DNA from: Pelagibacterales bacterium SAG-MED23
Lineage (GTDB): Bacteria > Pseudomonadota > Alphaproteobacteria > Pelagibacterales > Pelagibacteraceae
Reading direction: 5' to 3'
Length of the DNA stretch: 64,000 nt
Assembly (NCBI GenBank): GCA_014653935.1
Contig: JACWDU010000001.1
Span: forward strand, 1-64,000
The position numbers and the translations under genes were made by a program. Positions within the stretch are counted from its first letter, which is position 1; each line of letters opens with the position of its first letter. The notes under the pieces are model-generated. The model was given only the letters and a program-made list of their open reading frames with translations, was not told where the DNA came from and did no database searches. Below are positions 29,990-38,095 of this stretch, in pieces.

Positions 29990-31675
29990 TTACTGAACAG
30001 TTTTGACAGTCGTTCTTTTGATTATTATGTATTGTTGTGCCATCGTAAGCACATTGTTAATTGTCCAATAAATTACTAATCCAGCTGGAAAAGGAGCTAG
30101 TATGACTGTTAAAAATAATGGAAAGAACATAAATATCTTTGCCTGAACAGGATCAGGAGGTGTTGGGTTTAATTTTTGCTGTAGATACATCGAAACACCC
30201 ATTAGGCAAGGCCAAACCCCTATGAGTAAAAAAGATGGAGGATCCCAAGGTATAAGTCCAAATAAATTAAATATGGATGTAGGATCTCTTTCACTTAAAT
30301 CTTTTATCCAACCAAAAAATGGTTGATGTCTCATTTCAATAGTTACAAATAAAACTTTATAAATTGCAAAGAAAAATGGAATCTGTATAAATATTGGAAG
30401 ACAACCACTTATAGGATTGACACCCTCTCTTTTATATAATGCCATCATTTCTTGTTGGAGTTTCATCTTATCTTCTTTGTGTAACTCTTTCAGTCTCGTC
30501 ATCTCTGGCTGCAGAACTTTCATCTTAGCCATTGATTTAAATGAATAATTTGCAAGTGGAAAAAATGCCAATCTTATACAAGCAGTTATCATTATTATTG
30601 CTACTCCAAAATTACCAGCAAGGTTAAAGAAATATTGAATTGCAAAGAATAAAGGTTTTACAATAAAGTAAAACCATCCCCAATCTATTGCTAAATCAAA
30701 CTTGTTAATATTTTCACTCTCAGCATATCCATCTATAACGTTCACTTCTTTTGCTGCAATTATTACTTTAATTGAATTACTTTTACTTTCATTTGCACCA
30801 ACTTCTGTTGCATTTGTCTCAATAAAGTTTGCTCTAAACTTTTTTTTGTAATCAAAATCAGATCTAAAACTCTTGTCTTTTTCAGGTATTAGACTAGTAA
30901 TCCAATACTTATCGGTTATACCAAGCCACCCTGATTGTGCATTCTTGGAATATTTTTTTTCTTCAATATCGTCATAGTCCTCTTCAATTAGCTGATCATC
31001 AAAAACACCGATCAAACCTTCGTGTAAAATATAAAAATTAGTTACATCAGGAGCCACATTTCTAATAATTTGACCGTATGGATAAAAATTATAAGTTTTA
31101 TCAGAATTGTTAATAATCGTTTGTTTGATGTGAAAAAGATATTGTTTATCTATACTTATCTCTTTTAAGAATTTAATGTTTTGATTATTAGTCCAGCTTA
31201 ATTTTATTGGTGAATTAGGCGTAAGCTTTTTGCTCCCCTCTATAATCCAAAGAGATTTTGAGTTTGGTAAATCTATATTTTTGTTAGTAGTTGCCCATCC
31301 AGTTTCTACGTAATACCCATTATCAGATTGTTTAGGATTTAATAAGATAACATTATCATCTCCATTTAAAGTATTTGTATAATTTTTAAAAGTTAAGTCG
31401 TCTATTGATGATCCAATCAACGAAATTGAACCTTTAATTTTATCGTTTTCAAAAATAATTCTATCGTTCTCTTTTAAAGCTTCATTTCTAGATATTTTAA
31501 TTATTTCTTCATCTTGAGCTAATGATGGTGCATCTGTTGAAGAATTTTCGCTACTAACATTTTTATCATTAGAAATATCTTTTTGGTCTACTACCGCTGG
31601 AGCAAAGAATAGACTATAAAGTATTATTACAGCAGCACTCAAAGATATTGCAGCAATTACATTTTTTGTATCCAT
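29990..31675 (-). CDS. yidC: Membrane protein insertase YidC
   Basis: A 561-residue YidC of the Gram-negative type. It has an N-terminal membrane anchor (about 5-25), a linker rich in Ser/Asp/Asn, and a large periplasmic beta domain (about 75-340). The conserved insertase core has five membrane segments and a cytoplasmic coiled hairpin (KMKVLQPEMTRLKELHKEDK). It inserts inner-membrane proteins alone or with SecYEG. Three bases separate it from yidD, and the rpmH-rnpA-yidD-yidC order is the classical one. Confidence 0.97.
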   Translation of the reverse strand: MDTKNVIAAISLSAAVIILYSLFFAPAVVDQKDISNDKNVSSENSSTDAPSLAQDEEIIKISRNEALKENDRIIFENDKIKGSISLIGSSIDDLTFKNYTNTLNGDDNVILLNPKQSDNGYYVETGWATTNKNIDLPNSKSLWIIEGSKKLTPNSPIKLSWTNNQNIKFLKEISIDKQYLFHIKQTIINNSDKTYNFYPYGQIIRNVAPDVTNFYILHEGLIGVFDDQLIEEDYDDIEEKKYSKNAQSGWLGITDKYWITSLIPEKDKSFRSDFDYKKKFRANFIETNATEVGANESKSNSIKVIIAAKEVNVIDGYAESENINKFDLAIDWGWFYFIVKPLFFAIQYFFNLAGNFGVAIIMITACIRLAFFPLANYSFKSMAKMKVLQPEMTRLKELHKEDKMKLQQEMMALYKREGVNPISGCLPIFIQIPFFFAIYKVLFVTIEMRHQPFFGWIKDLSERDPTSIFNLFGLIPWDPPSFLLIGVWPCLMGVSMYLQQKLNPTPPDPVQAKIFMFFPLFLTVILAPFPAGLVIYWTINNVLTMAQQYIIIKRTTVKTVQ

Positions 31676-31678
31676 AAA

Positions 31679-31921
31679 TTACTTTTTCTTTTTCACTGGG
31701 TCAAATCCATCTCCACCACCCAAAAATTTTATCGGATGACAACTAAGTATTCTTTTAAATCCATTAATACTTCCTTTTAAAATTCCATTCTCTTTTAGAT
31801 TTTCTATAAAATACTCAGAACATGTAGGAATATATCTACAATTATTTCCTAGATATGGAGATATAAGTATTTGATAAAATTTTATAGATTTGATCATTAA
31901 AAATTTAATAAAATTGGTCAT
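31679..31921 (-). CDS. yidD: Membrane protein insertion efficiency factor YidD
   Basis: An 80-residue member of the YidD family. It has an amphipathic N-terminal helix and the signature CRYIPTCSEY (residues about 28-37) with LGGGDGFDPV near the end. YidD assists YidC-dependent insertion at the inner membrane. It overlaps rnpA by four bases. Confidence 0.95.
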   Translation of the reverse strand: MTNFIKFLMIKSIKFYQILISPYLGNNCRYIPTCSEYFIENLKENGILKGSINGFKRILSCHPIKFLGGGDGFDPVKKKK

Positions 31922-32259
31922 TTAATTTTCTTAAAGTCCTCTAGTGTTGCAATTTTTATTTTATCATAGGGATCTTTACTAACAGATATTCTTGCAATCA
32001 ATAAATAACAGTAATTAAGATTAATGTTAATTGATTTTATAGCTTCATTCATAATATTTCTTAGCCTTCTTTTTATTTTATTTCTAATTACTGCATTTCC
32101 AATTTTTTTTTTGGCTACAAAACTAATATTTAATCTATTATTATTTTTATCAGAAAGTTTTTTAAAGAAAATTGTTAAGTATTTGTTAGAAATTTTTTTT
32201 CCACTTAAAATAGACTTAAAATCCTCATTTTTAGAAAGGCTAACAATCTTATTTTTCAT
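31918..32259 (-). CDS. rnpA: Ribonuclease P protein component
   Basis: A 113-residue basic protein that supports the catalytic RNase P RNA in maturing tRNA 5' ends. The RNR motif is present in AVIRNKIKRRLRNIMNEA near residue 54. The ATG shares its first base with the rpmH stop (TAATG), so the two are translationally coupled, as in many bacteria. The RNase P RNA gene is not in this window. Confidence 0.94.
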   Translation of the reverse strand: MKNKIVSLSKNEDFKSILSGKKISNKYLTIFFKKLSDKNNNRLNISFVAKKKIGNAVIRNKIKRRLRNIMNEAIKSININLNYCYLLIARISVSKDPYDKIKIATLEDFKKIK

Positions 32260-32396
32260 TAAGCGTTTGTTAATTTTTTTCTTCCTTTAGCTCTTCTTCT
32301 TTTTAATACTTTTCTTCCACCCTTGGTCTTTTTTTTAGCTCTAAAGCCAACAGCTTTTTTTCTTTTCCTGTTACTTGGTTGATATGTGCGTTTCAT
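32259..32396 (-). CDS. rpmH: 50S ribosomal protein L34
   Basis: A 45-residue protein read directly from the reverse strand, starting [18 protein letters not shown] and containing [17 protein letters not shown], which is diagnostic of L34. The stop overlaps the rnpA start by one base. It heads the rpmH-rnpA-yidD-yidC-argB run. The 82-base spacer upstream (32397-32478) is shared with the divergent TVP38-like gene; it holds an AT repeat and TATAAC-like sequence but no clear promoter. Confidence 0.97.
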   Translation of the reverse strand: MKRTYQPSNRKRKKAVGFRAKKKTKGGRKVLKRRRAKGRKKLTNA

Positions 32397-32478
32397 TGTT
32401 GTTAAATTAATGTTAAATTTCGGTAGTTATACAAATATATATATATAAGTACAGCGATTTTTAATAAGTTAAAAATCA

Positions 32479-33198
32479 ATGAATAGAGAAAAAAAAATTA
32501 AACTATTTTTAGGCTCTGCCTATATTTTGATAGTATTTGTTTTTTTATTGATTTTTTTTAACAACTTTTCCTTTCAGGATTTTTCAAGTTATGAATTAAT
32601 AAGAGAAAATAGAGATGCTCTAGAGAATATTAAAAATAGTAACATTTTTTTATCAAGTATTATTTTTCTACTGGGTACAATAGTCTGGGTTCTTTTATTG
32701 GGCTTTGGTTCGCCAGTATTTCTGGTTGGTGGTTTTATTTTTGGAAAATGGTTAGGAACTTTGCTTATAGTTTTTGGATTATCTATTGGTGCAACACTTC
32801 TTTATATGTTTGCTAATTATTTTTTAAAAGATTTTGTTGAAGAAAAATTTTCATCCCGTTTTATCAATTTAACTGAGAAGTTTAAAAAGAATGAATTCAT
32901 TTTTTTTCTAATTTATAGATTTATAGGGGGTATTCCTTTTTTTATATCAAATATTTTACCAACAATTTTCAATGTTAAGGTTAGAAACTTTTTTCTAGGA
33001 TCAATAATTGGAATGGCTCCACAATTATTTGTTGGAGCATCACTTGGGGCTGGCTTGAGTAAAATCTTAAAGGAAAATTCTGAGGTACCAAATTTTTTAG
33101 AATTAATTTTTTCCCCAGATATTTATCTACCAATTCTTGGAATTGTAACTTTAGTTTTAATTGGGCTTCTGTTAAAAAAAAAATTTTATGCTAAATAA
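32479..33198 (+). CDS. TVP38/TMEM64-family membrane protein
   Basis: A 239-residue integral membrane protein of the DedA/VTT superfamily with about six membrane segments. GSPVFLVGGFIFGKWLG near residue 77 and FFLIYRFIGGIPFFISNILPTIFNV near residue 138 match the core of the family, including the conserved arginine after FFLIY. Relatives affect lipid scrambling, membrane potential or metal resistance. The specific role is unknown. It stands alone, divergent from rpmH and convergent with tRNA-Thr. Confidence 0.88.
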   Translation: MNREKKIKLFLGSAYILIVFVFLLIFFNNFSFQDFSSYELIRENRDALENIKNSNIFLSSIIFLLGTIVWVLLLGFGSPVFLVGGFIFGKWLGTLLIVFGLSIGATLLYMFANYFLKDFVEEKFSSRFINLTEKFKKNEFIFFLIYRFIGGIPFFISNILPTIFNVKVRNFFLGSIIGMAPQLFVGASLGAGLSKILKENSEVPNFLELIFSPDIYLPILGIVTLVLIGLLLKKKFYAK

Positions 33199-33201
33199 CA
33201 C

Positions 33202-33275
33202 TGGTGCCCCCATCCAGAATTGAACTGGAAACTCATCCTTACCATGGATGTGTTATACCATTTAACTATAGGGGC
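33202..33275 (-). tRNA. tRNA-Thr (anticodon GGT)
   Basis: A 74-base gene on the reverse strand with encoded CCA. The acceptor GCCCCTA pairs with TGGGGGC. The anticodon stem CATCC/GGATG encloses ATGGTAA, giving GGT, and the T-arm TCCAG/CTGGA surrounds TTCAATT. It lies 3 bases from the end of the TVP38-like gene. Confidence 0.96.
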
Positions 33276-33370
33276 AATATTTAAGTTAAATTAGTGTATA
33301 AATTTAAATTTTTCAAATTAATGCCTTAATTTTTTTTGAAAATAAGCTATATCTATTTAAGGAAAATGTT

Positions 33371-33568
33371 ATGGGAATTCACTACACATATGGAGCTAAT
33401 AAAAATGCAAAGCTCATGGAAAAAAAGGCAAAAAGAGAAAAAAAACTTGCAGAAAAAAGAGCTAAGAAACAGGTGAAAACTGCCCCAGTTACAATAGAAG
33501 AAGATAAAACTGTTCCTCTTGATCAGGTTATAACTCTTGATCATCTCACGAACCCTGACAAAAAATAA
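33371..33568 (+). CDS. Small basic protein, unknown function
   Basis: A 65-residue protein starting MGIHYTYGANKNAK. The first 34 residues are Lys/Ala-rich and predicted helical (MEKKAKREKKLAEKRAKK); the C-terminal part is acidic and ends LDHLTNPDKK. AAGGA lies 9 bases before the start. I know no function. It opens the run small protein-small protein-dcd-murA. The bias toward basic helix may reflect nucleic-acid or ribosome binding, which is a guess. Confidence 0.65.
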   Translation: MGIHYTYGANKNAKLMEKKAKREKKLAEKRAKKQVKTAPVTIEEDKTVPLDQVITLDHLTNPDKK

Positions 33569-33571
33569 ATA

Positions 33572-33676
33572 ATGAGTTCGAAAAAGAATAATTTTAGTAA
33601 ACTCGAGCTTGCTTTGCGAAAAAATTTAAAAAAAAGAAAAGAATTTCAAAAAAAAACAAAGAAAAAAAATAAGTAA
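33572..33676 (+). CDS. Tiny basic protein before dcd, unknown function
   Basis: A 34-residue open frame starting [28 protein letters not shown] and ending in a run of lysines. It begins 3 bases after the previous small gene and its TAA shares a base with the dcd ATG (TAATG), the same coupling as between known genes here. The pattern '[16 protein letters not shown]' recalls short basic proteins found near murA in many alphaproteobacteria, from memory. Function unknown. Confidence 0.6.
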   Translation: MSSKKNNFSKLELALRKNLKKRKEFQKKTKKKNK

Positions 33677-34230
33677 TGTCAGTTCAATCTGATAAGTGGA
33701 TTATACAAATGGCTAGAGACAATGATATGATCTCTCCTTTTGAAGATAAACAAGTGAGAGGTGATAAAATATCATTTGGAGTTTCATCATACGGTTATGA
33801 TGCGAGAGTATCTGATGAATTTAAAATTTTTACTAATGTAAATTCTGAAATTGTAGATCCTAAAAATTTTAAGTCTTCAAATTTCATAACAAAAAACTCA
33901 TCTGAATGTATAATACCTCCTAATTCATTTGTGTTAGCAAGAACAGTAGAATATTTCAAAATCCCAAAAAATGTTTTGGTTATATGTTTAGGAAAATCTA
34001 CATATGCAAGATGTGGAATAATTGTAAATGTTACACCACTTGAGCCAGGATGGGAGGGACATGTTACTTTAGAATTTTCAAACACAACTCCATTACCAGC
34101 AAAAATTTATGCTAATGAAGGAGTTGCTCAATTTGTTTTCATCAAGGGCAATGAAGACCCATTAGTTTCGTATGCGGATAGAAATGGTAAATATCAGGGT
34201 CAAAAGGGTGTTACGCTTCCAAAAATATAA
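33676..34230 (+). CDS. dcd: dCTP deaminase
   Basis: A 184-residue trimeric deaminase turning dCTP to dUTP for dTTP synthesis. The N-terminal [18 protein letters not shown] (about residues 35-52) and the catalytic core [31 protein letters not shown] (about 115-145) are diagnostic, with the catalytic glutamate in the last segment. The pair of arginine and serine in GKSTYAR is typical of the monofunctional enzyme. It is followed after 2 bases by murA. Confidence 0.96.
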   Translation: MSVQSDKWIIQMARDNDMISPFEDKQVRGDKISFGVSSYGYDARVSDEFKIFTNVNSEIVDPKNFKSSNFITKNSSECIIPPNSFVLARTVEYFKIPKNVLVICLGKSTYARCGIIVNVTPLEPGWEGHVTLEFSNTTPLPAKIYANEGVAQFVFIKGNEDPLVSYADRNGKYQGQKGVTLPKI

Positions 34231-34232
34231 TA

Positions 34233-35495
34233 ATGGACAAATTTATTGTTAAAGGCCCTTGTAAAATAAAGGGTGAAATATCAATCTCAGGATCAAAAAA
34301 TGCTGCTTTACCAATTTTAGCATCAACTATCTTATTTGAAAAGAAGGTTATAATAAAAAATTTACCTCGCGTTAAAGACATAGATACAATGATTAATCTC
34401 TTAAAGTCTCTTGGATCAGAAATAAAATTTAGCAAGAATAAAAAAATTGTAAAAATAACAAAGAAAAAAAAGCAAAATTTTTATGCTTCATATTCACTTG
34501 TCAGAACTATGAGAGCTGGAATATTAGTTTTAGGTGCACTTGTTGCTAAGCATCAAAAGTCTATTACTTCTTTGCCTGGTGGCTGCTTAATAGGAGCAAG
34601 ACCTGTAAATTACCACCTAAACGCACTTAAAAAACTCGGAATGAAATATGATATTAAAAAAGGTTATATCCATGCAAAGACAAAAGGAAAACTAAAAGGT
34701 GCAAAAATTAGATTTTCGAAGATTAGTGTTGGAGCAACCGAAAATACAATTATAGCCGCAAGCTTAGCTAATGGAATTACCATTCTTAGAAATTGTGCAA
34801 TCGAGCCAGAAATAATTGATTTAATAAATTTTTTAAAATCAGGTGGTGCGAAAATTAAATTTATAGGCAAACGCACTCTAAAGATTGAAGGTATAAAATC
34901 TTTAGAAAGTACAAGTTATTCAGTAATGTCAGATAGAATAGAAACTGGAACTTTTTGTGTTGCAGCTTGTCTAACTGGTGGGAATTTAAAAATAAAAAAT
35001 TTTGATCCAAAAATAATAAAAACGGAATTATCATTATTAAAAAAAGTTGGAGCCAAAATTAAAGTAGCCAAGAAACAAATTGAAATATCTGGTCCAAAAA
35101 AAATAAAAAATATAAGTAATTTAGTTACCAAAGAATACCCAAATTTTCCTACAGATTTACAAGCACAATTTATGGTTCTGCTTTGTAAGGCTAAAGGCAA
35201 AAGTTCCATAACTGAAAGTATTTTCGAAAATAGATTTATGCATGTAGCTGAATTAAGAAGGTTAGGTGCTGAAATATTAATAAAAAAAAATAAGGCCTAC
35301 ATTTCAGGTGATACTAACTTTCAAGCTGCTGAATTAATGTCAAGCGATCTCAGAGCTTCAGTGGCGTTAGTCTTGGCTGCAATAGTTGCCAAAGGATCGT
35401 CTATAATTAATAGAATTTATCACCTTGATAGAGGATATGAAAATATAGAGAACAAACTTAAAAAAGTTGGAGTAAATATAAGGCGGATTAGTTGA
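34233..35495 (+). CDS. murA: UDP-N-acetylglucosamine 1-carboxyvinyltransferase
   Basis: A 420-residue enzyme for the first committed step of murein synthesis, adding enolpyruvate to UDP-GlcNAc. ISGSKNAALPILAST near residue 18 is the N-terminal signature and LPGGCLIGARPVNYHL near residue 113 contains the catalytic cysteine (target of fosfomycin). YPNFPTDLQAQFM near residue 300 and HLDRGYENIENKL close the match. The stop overlaps the next ATG (TGATG). Confidence 0.97.
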   Translation: MDKFIVKGPCKIKGEISISGSKNAALPILASTILFEKKVIIKNLPRVKDIDTMINLLKSLGSEIKFSKNKKIVKITKKKKQNFYASYSLVRTMRAGILVLGALVAKHQKSITSLPGGCLIGARPVNYHLNALKKLGMKYDIKKGYIHAKTKGKLKGAKIRFSKISVGATENTIIAASLANGITILRNCAIEPEIIDLINFLKSGGAKIKFIGKRTLKIEGIKSLESTSYSVMSDRIETGTFCVAACLTGGNLKIKNFDPKIIKTELSLLKKVGAKIKVAKKQIEISGPKKIKNISNLVTKEYPNFPTDLQAQFMVLLCKAKGKSSITESIFENRFMHVAELRRLGAEILIKKNKAYISGDTNFQAAELMSSDLRASVALVLAAIVAKGSSIINRIYHLDRGYENIENKLKKVGVNIRRIS

Positions 35496-35902
35496 TGGAA
35501 AACCAATATTTAAAAAAGATAATTGCACAAACTCCAGAAGACCTCCATATCATCTCAGCTTGCTGTTCTGAAGGTAAGGTTAATATAGACGATGTTAAAT
35601 ATTTAGCTTCTAATAAGATTTTCCTGATTTCAATAGCAAGATTTAGCAAAGAAGAGGAAAACAAAGACAAATTAATAAATAGTATTATCAAATTTGAATT
35701 TATCAATTCATCAAAATCAAAGAATATAGACCAAAATGAGACTAATCTTATATTAGAATTATTAACAATTGATATTTTCAAGAAAGGTGAGAATTTTGAA
35801 ATATCTATGTTATTTTCAAAAAATAGAATTATAACTCTTGCCGCTGAGGTAATAGAAGTGACACTAGAGGACCAAAAGATAGTAGATGATAAAAGTAATT
35901 AA
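35495..35902 (+). CDS. DUF2948-family protein
   Basis: A 135-residue protein of the alphaproteobacterial DUF2948 family, which typically lies between murA and hisD as here. I choose the ATG at 35495 because it overlaps the murA stop by one base; a TTG one codon earlier is possible. It begins with LKKIIAQTPEDLHIISACCSEG, the usual 'DL.IISA' opening, and ends in a beta-rich segment (ITLAAEVIEVTLEDQ). No function is known and no catalytic motif is seen. It overlaps hisD by 17 bases. Confidence 0.8.
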   Translation: MENQYLKKIIAQTPEDLHIISACCSEGKVNIDDVKYLASNKIFLISIARFSKEEENKDKLINSIIKFEFINSSKSKNIDQNETNLILELLTIDIFKKGENFEISMLFSKNRIITLAAEVIEVTLEDQKIVDDKSN

Positions 35903-37151
35903 TTGTAATAAAAAAAAATACTTAAATATTTTAACAAAATTTTTAGATCTTAGGAGATCTGAAAAAAAAATTGAAAATAAAGTCATATCTAAAATTTTAA
36001 AAGATATTAAAAACAATAAAAATAAAAGTCTTTTAAAATATGAGAAAAAATTTAGTAAAAATAGTCAAATTAAGCCAAGTATTAAGCAAATTGACAAAGC
36101 AGTTAAATCACTGGATCCCAAGATTAAAAGAGCTATAGATTTTTCTTACAAACGAATACTTAAATTCCACACTGCACAAAAAACTAAAGATATTTTTTAT
36201 AAAGATGATTTAAATAATAAAATTCAATATAAATATGTACCAATTCAATCTGTTGGTATTTACGTTCCAGCAAACCTACCGTCAACTTTGTTGATGAATG
36301 CTATTCCAGCAAAAATTGCAGGTGTTAAAAGAATTGTACTAGCAAATCCAAAAAATAATGGAAAATTAAATCCTGCAGTTTTATATGCTGCAAAAAAATT
36401 AGGAATAAACGAAATTTATTCAATGGGAGGTGCCCAAGCTATTGGCAGTTTAACTTATATTCAAAAAGTAAATAAAATTGTTGGACCTGGCAATATCTTT
36501 GTTGCTGGTGCTAAAAGACAAGTTTTTGGAGATGTAGGCATTGAAGGAATGATTGCAGGTCCATCTGAAATTACAGTATTAGCAGATAGTAAAACTAATT
36601 TAAATCAAGTTACTTCATCTATGATTGGTCAAGCAGAACATGACTCAAATTCTCAATGTATATTGATAACTAAAAATTCTAATTTGATCAAAAAATTTAA
36701 GAAAGATTTAGAATTAAAATTAAAAGATATTCCAAGAAAAAATATTGCATCTAAAAGCATTAAAAATAATGGACTAATTTTAAAAGTATATAATGATAGA
36801 CAAATTATTGATGTAATTAATGAGATAGCTCCTGAACACTTAGAAATAAATGTTAGCAATTATAAAAAGTATAAAGATAAAATTTTAAATGCGGGAAGTA
36901 TTTGTATAGGAAAATATTCTCCTATGGCATTAAGCGACTATGCTGTTGGGACAAATCATGTATTACCAACATATTCGTCAGCTAAATTTTCGTCAGGTTT
37001 AAGTTTAAGTGAATTTTATAAAAAAATTAGCCTTATAACTCTCTCTAAAAAAGGTGTTGAGAAAATAGGAGAATACGCTACACATCTCGCTGAGTATGAA
37101 GAATTAAAAGGTCATGCTTTGAGTATAAAATCTAGAATGAATAAGGAGTAA
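35886..37151 (+). CDS. hisD: Histidinol dehydrogenase
   Basis: A 421-residue zinc enzyme for the last two oxidations of histidine synthesis. VGIYVPANLPSTLLMNAIPAKIAGV near residue 120 and the signature MIAGPSEITVLAD near residue 222 are diagnostic. The segment SMIGQAEHDSNSQCILIT carries the zinc Gln/His pair; APEHLEINVSN and NHVLPT complete the site. Other histidine genes (hisZ, hisG) lie 2.3 kb downstream, separated by infA, tRNAs, csp and hisS. Confidence 0.97.
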   Translation: MIKVINCNKKKYLNILTKFLDLRRSEKKIENKVISKILKDIKNNKNKSLLKYEKKFSKNSQIKPSIKQIDKAVKSLDPKIKRAIDFSYKRILKFHTAQKTKDIFYKDDLNNKIQYKYVPIQSVGIYVPANLPSTLLMNAIPAKIAGVKRIVLANPKNNGKLNPAVLYAAKKLGINEIYSMGGAQAIGSLTYIQKVNKIVGPGNIFVAGAKRQVFGDVGIEGMIAGPSEITVLADSKTNLNQVTSSMIGQAEHDSNSQCILITKNSNLIKKFKKDLELKLKDIPRKNIASKSIKNNGLILKVYNDRQIIDVINEIAPEHLEINVSNYKKYKDKILNAGSICIGKYSPMALSDYAVGTNHVLPTYSSAKFSSGLSLSEFYKKISLITLSKKGVEKIGEYATHLAEYEELKGHALSIKSRMNKE

Positions 37152-37157
37152 CAAAAT

Positions 37158-37373
37158 TTGTCGAAACAAGATTTATTGGAATTTAAAGGTAAAGTCATCG
37201 ATTTATTACCTAACGCCATGTTCCGAGTAAAGCTTGAAAATAATCATATTGTTACAGCTCACGCAGCTGGAAAGTTGAGGAAGAATAGGATTAGAGTTCT
37301 TCAAGGTGATAATGTAACAGTGGAAGTAACACCTTATGATTTGACAAAAGGAAGAATTATTTTTAGGTTTTAA
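37158..37373 (+). CDS. infA: Translation initiation factor IF-1
   Basis: A 71-residue OB-fold protein that occupies the ribosomal A site during initiation. The family sequence [38 protein letters not shown] is present. The start is TTG at 37158, preceded by AAGGAG at 37143-37148, 9 bases upstream; this strong ribosome-binding site supports TTG, and no ATG fits. tRNA-Phe begins 5 bases after the stop, so it may be cut from the same transcript. Confidence 0.97.
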   Translation: MSKQDLLEFKGKVIDLLPNAMFRVKLENNHIVTAHAAGKLRKNRIRVLQGDNVTVEVTPYDLTKGRIIFRF

Positions 37374-37378
37374 ATAAT

Positions 37379-37454
37379 GGCTTCGTAGCTCAGTTGGTAG
37401 AGCAGAGCCCTGAAAAGGCTTGTGTCGCTGGTTCGAGTCCCGCCGAAGCCACCA
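37379..37454 (+). tRNA. tRNA-Phe (anticodon GAA)
   Basis: A 76-base gene with encoded CCA. The acceptor GGCTTCG pairs with CGAAGCC. The anticodon stem GAGCC/GGCTT encloses CTGAAAA, giving GAA. The T-loop is GGTTCGAGTCC. It begins 5 bases after infA. Confidence 0.97.
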
Positions 37455-37471
37455 TTTTGGAAATAAAACCT

Positions 37472-37490
37472 TGCAGCAAAAATGCTTGCA
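37472..37490 (+). terminator. Hairpin after tRNA-Phe, possible terminator
   Basis: TGCAGCA (37472-37478) pairs with TGC and TGCA (37483-37485 and 37487-37490) around an AAAA loop with one bulged T. It is followed by a broken T-rich stretch (TTCAATTTT), so as a terminator it is weak. It could end the infA/tRNA-Phe transcript before csp. Confidence 0.3.
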
Positions 37491-37572
37491 TTCAATTTTA
37501 AAATCTAATAACTATCCCGCTAGCTGAGGTTTAGCTAAGTTTAACATAATAAAGAAAGAGCAAGAGTAAAGT

Positions 37573-37785
37573 ATGAGTACATTAAAAGGAAAAGTAAAGT
37601 GGTTCAATGGTAAGAAGGGCTACGGGTTTATAGAAAGAGAAGACGGAGAAAAAGATTGTTTCGTTCATGCAAGCGCAGTTCGTGAAGCAGGACTTCGTTT
37701 TTTGAATGAGAACGACGCTGTAGAATTTGAAATTCAGGATGGAGATAAAGGTCCAAGCGCAGTGAATTTAAAGAAAACTTCTTAA
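37573..37785 (+). CDS. Cold-shock protein (CspA family)
   Basis: A 70-residue single cold-shock domain. RNP1 (KGYGFIE, about 15-21) and RNP2 (CFVHAS, about 28-33) are intact, so it should bind single-stranded RNA or DNA and melt RNA structure. The 118-base gap from tRNA-Phe contains a small hairpin (TAGCT 37521-37525 with AGCTA 37533-37537), which may belong to a 5' leader. A long inverted repeat follows the gene. Confidence 0.95.
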   Translation: MSTLKGKVKWFNGKKGYGFIEREDGEKDCFVHASAVREAGLRFLNENDAVEFEIQDGDKGPSAVNLKKTS

Positions 37786-37805
37786 AATTTATTTCATTTA
37801 AAATT

Positions 37806-37852
37806 TTGTATAGGAATAAAAGTAGGCAAATCCTATGGATATTCCTATACAA
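37806..37852. repeat. Perfect 13-bp inverted repeat after csp
   Basis: TTGTATAGGAATA (37806-37818) is the exact reverse complement of TATTCCTATACAA (37840-37852). Within the 21-base loop TAGG (37823-37826) can pair with CCTA (37832-37835). As RNA it would form a long two-part hairpin on either strand. A T5 run occurs only 15 bases further on, so it may be a terminator, a 3' stability element or part of a small RNA. Confidence 0.75.
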
Positions 37853-38000
37853 TACATACTTGCTTTTTAAGTCTAAAATGCTATTTAAACATCATGATTA
37901 AAAATAGTATAATTTTCGTATCTCACAAAAGACATCATTTTCATGCTGGCTTGCAGCTAGCTATTTAACTATTTAAAAATTTAAATTTAACTCTAATTAG

Positions 38001-38006
38001 TATAAA
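38001..38006 (+). promoter_or_regulatory. Candidate -10 (TATAAA) of the tRNA-His/hisS unit
   Basis: TATAAA ends 9 bases before the tRNA-His gene, the right distance for a start point just upstream of the tRNA. No clear -35 is seen. The preceding spacer (37853-38000) otherwise holds AT-rich sequence with a weak GCTG/CAGC hairpin near 37945. Confidence 0.4.
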
Positions 38007-38015
38007 ACAAGAATA

Positions 38016-38091
38016 GGCCCTGGTGGTGAAATGGTTATCACGAAAGTTTGTGGAACTTTAGTTTTTGGTTCAATTCCAAGCCAGGGTACCA
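38016..38091 (+). tRNA. tRNA-His (anticodon GTG), A73 type
   Basis: The acceptor GCCCTGG (38017-38023) pairs with CCAGGGT. The anticodon stem AAAGT/ACTTT encloses TTGTGGA, giving GTG. CCA is encoded at 38089-38091. The discriminator base is A (38088) rather than the C73 usual for bacterial tRNA-His, as known for many alphaproteobacteria. The base at position -1 is G (38016), so whether the mature tRNA keeps a G-1 cannot be decided. hisS starts 4 bases after the CCA. Confidence 0.95.
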
Positions 38092-38095
38092 AAAA

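Noticed and set aside
32397..32478. Possible origin of replication near rpmH: an AT repeat and TTATACAAA (32427-32435), similar to a DnaA box.
   Set aside because: Only one weak box with two mismatches to TTATCCACA, and no dnaA, dnaN or gidA is near. rpmH-rnpA is near the origin in some bacteria but not in most alphaproteobacteria.
37455..37572. A cold-shock riboswitch in the csp leader.
   Set aside because: Only a 5-bp hairpin (37521-37537) and the weak hairpin after tRNA-Phe are seen; nothing matches the long cspA leader structure.
38048..38095. N-terminal extension of hisS from an ATG at 38048.
   Set aside because: It lies inside the tRNA-His gene; the ATG at 38096 gives the normal HisRS start.
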